This document shows, piece by piece, positions 57,036-60,748 of a DNA stretch of 60,748 bases; positions within the stretch are counted from its first letter, which is position 1; every line of letters starts with the position of its first letter. Made by a program: the position numbers and the translations under genes. Below the pieces are notes generated by a model. The model did no database searches, was not told the DNA's origin, and saw only the letters and a program-made list of their open reading frames with translations. The DNA comes from Magnetococcales bacterium (GTDB taxonomy: Bacteria; Pseudomonadota; Magnetococcia; Magnetococcales; UBA8363), in the NCBI GenBank assembly GCA_015228975.1, contig JADGCN010000007.1, positions 1-60,748 of the forward strand. The letters run 5' to 3'.

Positions 57036-58481
57036 ATGTCTGTGGAAATGCAGGATATCCAACTGATCTTCATGATGCCGGAGATATTGGTTGCGGTCAT
57101 GGCCATGGCGCTGTTGTTGTTGAGTGCCTGGACGCACAAAGGAGGCTCGGGTGTTGTGCATTGGATGACGGCCATGACCATCATTGCCGTTATTTTGGTC
57201 ATTCGTGTGGGCGAAGGGAGTGGTTCCACCTTTGGCGGTCAGTTTGTCACGGACGCCGTGAGCCGCTACATGAAAGTGCTGATCTGTCTGGGGATGGTGC
57301 TGCCGATCATCATGTCCCGAGACTATATCCGCACCCATGACATGGATGGCGGCGAATACCATGTCGTGGCCATGTTCGCCATGCTCGGTGGCATGATCAT
57401 GGCCTCAAGCGGTGGCTTCGTGATCCTTTATCTGGGACTGGAGTTGATGTCGTTGTCCTTTTATGTTCTGGCGGCATGGCGGCGTGATTCCGGCCTTTCC
57501 GGGGAGGCGGGACTGAAATATTTTGTCTTGGGTTCGGTGGCCTCAGGATTGTTGTTGTACGGTATTTCCATGATCTATGGGGCTGTGGGGGCGACTGGCT
57601 TCAAAGAAGTGGCGGCTTTCCTGGCCACGCCGGATGGTCATGGCAGTCAACTCGCGGCACTGGGCGTGGTGTTGATCCTGGTGGGGATGGGATTCAAGGT
57701 TGCGGCAGCGCCTTTTCACATGTGGGCCCCCGATGTGTATCAAGGTGCGCCGACACCTGTGACCGCTTTCATGTCCGTCATGCCAAAAATCGCTGCTTTC
57801 GCGGCGTTGTTCCGTATCCTGTTTGATGTGTTCGCTCCGGTCCATGCGCAGTGGGGGCCGATGGTGCAATTGTTGGCGATCCTTTCCATGGGTGTGGGGG
57901 CTTTTGCCGGTTTGGTGCAAACCAATCTGAAACGTTTGTTGGCTTACTCTTCCATCGGTCACGTCGGTTATATCCTCATTGGTCTGGTCGCCAACACGCC
58001 TGAGGGGATGCAGGGGGTGATGGTCTACCTGACCATCTATCTTTTCATGACCGTAGGGGTGTTCGGGATCATGGTCGCCTTTGACCGCCAGGGGTTGGGG
58101 GAAGAGATCAGCGATTATCAGGGGGCGGCCCATAAGCAACCTTTGATGGCCTTTGTCATGGCCATGTTCATGTTTTCCATGGCCGGTATTCCCCCATTGG
58201 CCGGATTTGTCGGCAAGTTGTCCATTTTTATGGCGGCGGTCAAAGCGGGAATGGTGCCGTTGGCGGTTGCTGGTGTGTTGTTTTCCGCAGTGTCGGCTTT
58301 TTATTACCTCAAGGTGGTCAAGGTCATGTACTTTGACCCGCCGGTGGGTGAATCGAAAATGTTCTTCTCTGGGGGTGGGCTTTTGGTCGTGACCCTCAGC
58401 TTTATCTTGATTTGTGTATGGGGCGTCCTTCCTGGAGATCTCATGGCTTGGACAGAGTCGAGTGTAAAGGCTTGGCACTGA
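57036..58481 (+). CDS. nuoN: NADH-quinone oxidoreductase subunit N
   Basis: A 481-residue ND2 antiporter-like subunit of about 14 helices. LYLGLELMSLSFYVLAAWRR carries the glutamate, and FKVAAAPFHMWAPDVYQGAP and YSSIGHVGYILIGLV are conserved. Last structural gene of the nuo operon. The midA-like gene starts 18 bases later and is probably co-transcribed. Confidence 0.97.
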   Translation: MSVEMQDIQLIFMMPEILVAVMAMALLLLSAWTHKGGSGVVHWMTAMTIIAVILVIRVGEGSGSTFGGQFVTDAVSRYMKVLICLGMVLPIIMSRDYIRTHDMDGGEYHVVAMFAMLGGMIMASSGGFVILYLGLELMSLSFYVLAAWRRDSGLSGEAGLKYFVLGSVASGLLLYGISMIYGAVGATGFKEVAAFLATPDGHGSQLAALGVVLILVGMGFKVAAAPFHMWAPDVYQGAPTPVTAFMSVMPKIAAFAALFRILFDVFAPVHAQWGPMVQLLAILSMGVGAFAGLVQTNLKRLLAYSSIGHVGYILIGLVANTPEGMQGVMVYLTIYLFMTVGVFGIMVAFDRQGLGEEISDYQGAAHKQPLMAFVMAMFMFSMAGIPPLAGFVGKLSIFMAAVKAGMVPLAVAGVLFSAVSAFYYLKVVKVMYFDPPVGESKMFFSGGGLLVVTLSFILICVWGVLPGDLMAWTESSVKAWH

Positions 58482-58499
58482 CGGTCACAGAGGTCTGAT

Positions 58500-59705
58500 G
58501 TGGGGGACGTTTCGTCTACTCCCGGAAACGATCCCGCAATGGCTACCGAGGGTTGCACCGAAACCCCTGCCTGGATCGCAGCAGCAATCCAGGAGTTGGG
58601 GGGCGGCGTTTCGGGCGAGCGGTTCATGGAATTGGCGCTGTACCATCCTGTCCATGGTTACTATCAAAAAAAAGGTGTTTCGCTGGGTCGGGAGGGTGAT
58701 TTTGTCACGGCTCCCATCCTGACGTCGTTGTTTGGCGAATTGCTGTGCCTGCAAATGATAGAAATATGGGAGACCATGGGGGCACCGGCCCGCTTTGTAT
58801 TGATTGAGATGGGGCCGGGAACGGGTCATTTGGCAGAGGATATCATCCGCACATCGCAAAAGTTTCCCAGGTTTCTGGAGGCGTTGGACTATCGATTGGT
58901 GGAAACGTCCCCAGTACTCCGGGAGATGCAACAACACAGATTGCAGAAGACCACCGCGCCTTTGGGCTGCCATTGGTACGCAAGTTTGCAGGAAGCTGCG
59001 GGAGATGGCGTTGAAGGGGTCCTGTTTGGTAACGAATTCCTGGACGCCTTGCCGGTACGATGGCTGGAAATGACCTCTGAAGGTTTGCGGGAGGTCGGTG
59101 TGGTCGTATCCCGGAGTGGGACCTTGGCGTTGACCACCATGCCCCTGGGAAGCGGATTGGACCCTAATTATTTTAAACGGTTGGGGTTGGAATTGCCGGT
59201 GGGCATGCGCACCGAGGTGTGCTTGCGGGGGCGGGAATGGATGCGCTTGGCCGGACGTGTGTTGCGTCGGGGTGTGGTGTTGATGGTGGATTATGGCTAT
59301 ACGGACCGGGATTATTACGCCCCCGAACGATGTCAGGGGACTCTGGTTGGTCATTTCCGTCACCAACGGGTGGATGATCCCTTGGCGCACCCGGGAGAGA
59401 TGGATCTGACGGCGCATGTGGATTTTTCTGCCATGGCCCGGGCGGGTTGTGCGGCGGGATTGACAGTGTGCGGCTATACCACTCAGGGTTGGTTTTTCAT
59501 GGGCTTGGGCTTGTTGGAACGATTGCAGGGGGTGGCGCGGAGCCAAAGGGATGGGGGGTTGGGGCGTGCGATCCGCCAGTCCGCCCTGCGTCTGATACTC
59601 CCTGAAGAGATGGGGGAAAGGTTCAAGGTTCTGGCGCTGTGTGCGGGCCTGAAAAATGTGGAATTGTCAGGCTATCGCTTGAAAAATCAAAGGGACGAAT
59701 TGTAA
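58500..59705 (+). CDS. MidA/NDUFAF7-family SAM-dependent methyltransferase
   Basis: 401 residues of the DUF185/COG1565 family. ELALYHPVHGYYQKKGVSLG, then GREGDFVTAPILTSLFGELL, is the family N-terminus. The SAM motif is LIEMGPGTGHLAEDI, and GNEFLDALPVRWLEM and MVDYGYTDRDYY are the other conserved blocks. In mitochondria the homologue methylates an arginine of NDUFS2 (NuoD) and is needed for complex I assembly. The position 18 bp after nuoN supports the same role here. The GTG start has GAGG six bases upstream. Confidence 0.92.
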   Translation: MGDVSSTPGNDPAMATEGCTETPAWIAAAIQELGGGVSGERFMELALYHPVHGYYQKKGVSLGREGDFVTAPILTSLFGELLCLQMIEIWETMGAPARFVLIEMGPGTGHLAEDIIRTSQKFPRFLEALDYRLVETSPVLREMQQHRLQKTTAPLGCHWYASLQEAAGDGVEGVLFGNEFLDALPVRWLEMTSEGLREVGVVVSRSGTLALTTMPLGSGLDPNYFKRLGLELPVGMRTEVCLRGREWMRLAGRVLRRGVVLMVDYGYTDRDYYAPERCQGTLVGHFRHQRVDDPLAHPGEMDLTAHVDFSAMARAGCAAGLTVCGYTTQGWFFMGLGLLERLQGVARSQRDGGLGRAIRQSALRLILPEEMGERFKVLALCAGLKNVELSGYRLKNQRDEL

Positions 59706-59774
59706 TATGGCCCCGGAAGGCACGTAACGTTAATCTGGTGTCTCATCGGTAACTTGCGCAGGGGGACGAGGAAC

Positions 59775-60602
59775 ATGCGGTGGATGGATGGAAAAAAAGG
59801 GTTGATTTTTGGTGTTGCCAACGAGCGCAGCTTGGCGTGGGGAATTGCCCGTTCGTGTCATCGCGAGGGGGCGGAGCTGGGATTCACCTACCTGGGGGAA
59901 GCGCTGCAAAAAAGGGTCATCCCCTTGGCGGAGCAACTCCATTCCAATTTCGTCCTCCCATGTGACCTGAATAATGACCAGGAGATTGATGCGGTATTTC
60001 AGGAGGTTTCTACACGCTGGGGCCAACTTGATTTTATTGTCCACTCGGTGGCTTATGCCAAAAAAATGGAGCTGACAGGGAAGTATTACGATACCTCACG
60101 CGATGGTTTTCGCGTGGCCATGGAATCTTCGGTCTATTCGTTGACGGCACTGTGTGCCAGGGCGGCACCCTGTTTGCGCGATGGCGGCAGTGTGGTGACT
60201 TTGTCTTATCTCGGGGCGGAACGGGTGGTGCCGCATTACAACGTCATGGGTGTTGCCAAAGCGGCGTTGGAAGCCAGCGTGCGGTACTTGGCAGCCGATT
60301 TTGGCCAACGGGGTATCCGCGTTAATGCCATTTCGGCGGGTCCGGCGAAAACCTTGGCGGCTTCGGGTATCGGTGATTTCAAGGAAATCCTTAATTGGAA
60401 TCGCGATAATTCCCCCATGCGGCGCAACATCACCCAGGATGAAGTGGGGGATGTGGCCATGTTTCTGCTCTCCGGCATGTCCAGTGGCATTACCGGGGAG
60501 GTCATCCACGTCGATGCCGGCTATCACATTGTCGGTATGCGCGCTGTGACCGAAGAAGAGGAAGCACAAGCGGTCTTGCGGGCGGCTGGGCAACAAGCCT
60601 GA
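59775..60602 (+). CDS. fabI: Enoyl-[acyl-carrier-protein] reductase (NADH)
   Basis: 275 residues of the short-chain dehydrogenase type, catalysing the last step of the fatty acid elongation cycle. KKGLIFGVANERSLAWGIAR is the FabI-type NAD-binding motif. The catalytic Tyr-x6-Lys lies in PHYNVMGVAKAALE, and ISAGPAKTLAASGI matches the substrate loop. The ATG at 59775 follows GACGAGGA. It is 69 bp after the midA-like gene and may be read from the nuo promoter or its own. Confidence 0.95.
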   Translation: MRWMDGKKGLIFGVANERSLAWGIARSCHREGAELGFTYLGEALQKRVIPLAEQLHSNFVLPCDLNNDQEIDAVFQEVSTRWGQLDFIVHSVAYAKKMELTGKYYDTSRDGFRVAMESSVYSLTALCARAAPCLRDGGSVVTLSYLGAERVVPHYNVMGVAKAALEASVRYLAADFGQRGIRVNAISAGPAKTLAASGIGDFKEILNWNRDNSPMRRNITQDEVGDVAMFLLSGMSSGITGEVIHVDAGYHIVGMRAVTEEEEAQAVLRAAGQQA

Positions 60603-60730
60603 AAAAGAAGGTGGTGGTGTCTTGCGTAATATCCGTGGTGCTTAATTTAACAATTAATTGATGTAAAAAACAAGACATATCCCAATCCCAATATAATTCT
60701 ACTTTGTCACATTAGAATATACGCCCTGGA

Positions 60731-60748
60731 TCCCCGCTTTCGCGGGGA
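60731..60748. repeat. REP-like palindrome at the window edge
   Basis: TCCCCGC-TTTC-GCGGGGA is a perfect seven-pair stem preceded by CCTGGA. The unit resembles the widespread dispersed palindromic repeat of the form CTGGATxCCCGCTTTCGCGGG. It is cut by the window end, so its length and any partner are unknown. Confidence 0.6.

Noticed and set aside
60642-60657. TTAATT/AATTAA hairpin as a fabI terminator
   Set aside because: The stem is only six A/T pairs and no T-tract follows.

Overview
The window reads as chromosomal DNA of a Gram-negative bacterium with mixed alphaproteobacterial and gammaproteobacterial traits. It holds a complete 14-gene nuoA-N operon with nuoC and nuoD unfused, a FliX-like flagellar regulator, a CIRCE-controlled groESL, an hfq-hflX pair and the lepA-lepB-DUF4845-rnc block. 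Gene content and divergence fit a deep-branching alphaproteobacterium, with the Magnetococcales as my best guess. That placement is an inference, not something the sequence proves. No rRNA, tRNA, CRISPR array, prophage or plasmid function was seen.

Layout. Positions 1-316 carry the right end of an insertion sequence abutting a 5'-truncated hybrid histidine kinase (317-1753). Positions 1.8-5.4 kb hold, on the minus strand, a RelA/SpoT-like protein with a decayed synthetase domain and an AT-rich O-antigen-ligase-like membrane protein. Positions 5.6-9.5 kb hold pgpA, a cinA-like gene, truA, cysM and a CopD-like membrane gene. Positions 9.8-14.7 kb hold hspQ, metZ, a methyltransferase and an MBOAT/SGNH pair that probably acylates a surface glycan. 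Positions 14.7-24.2 kb hold two overlapping HD-domain hydrolase genes, nadA, queG, a 35-residue rubredoxin-like gene, a stand-alone response regulator, a PHP-type phosphatase and a large AsmA-like gene.

Positions 24.2-28.2 kb are the lepA-lepB-DUF4845-rnc operon (minus strand), followed by fliX and leuA. Positions 30.5-37.5 kb hold a DnaJ-related gene, an Rpn-type nuclease gene behind a short upstream ORF, a 1034-residue CHASE/PAS hybrid kinase, an M24 peptidase and elbB. Positions 37.7-41.5 kb hold groESL, with a promoter, CIRCE operator and terminator, then hfq-hflX. A LysR regulator and a HAD hydrolase diverge at 42.7 kb. From 44.1 kb to the right edge everything is on the plus strand: nuoABCDEFGHIJKLMN, a MidA/NDUFAF7-like methyltransferase directly after nuoN, and fabI. 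The last bases form a REP-like palindrome.

Most of the window is housekeeping. The more unusual items are the probably hydrolase-only RSH paralogue, with a small HD alarmone-hydrolase candidate 13 kb away; the IS-truncated kinase; the Rpn gene whose start is translationally overlapped by a short structured leader ORF; the methyltransferase-MBOAT-SGNH glycan-modification cluster; the pseudo-receiver in the large hybrid kinase; and the linkage of the complex I assembly methyltransferase to the nuo operon. I found no convincing wholly new system.
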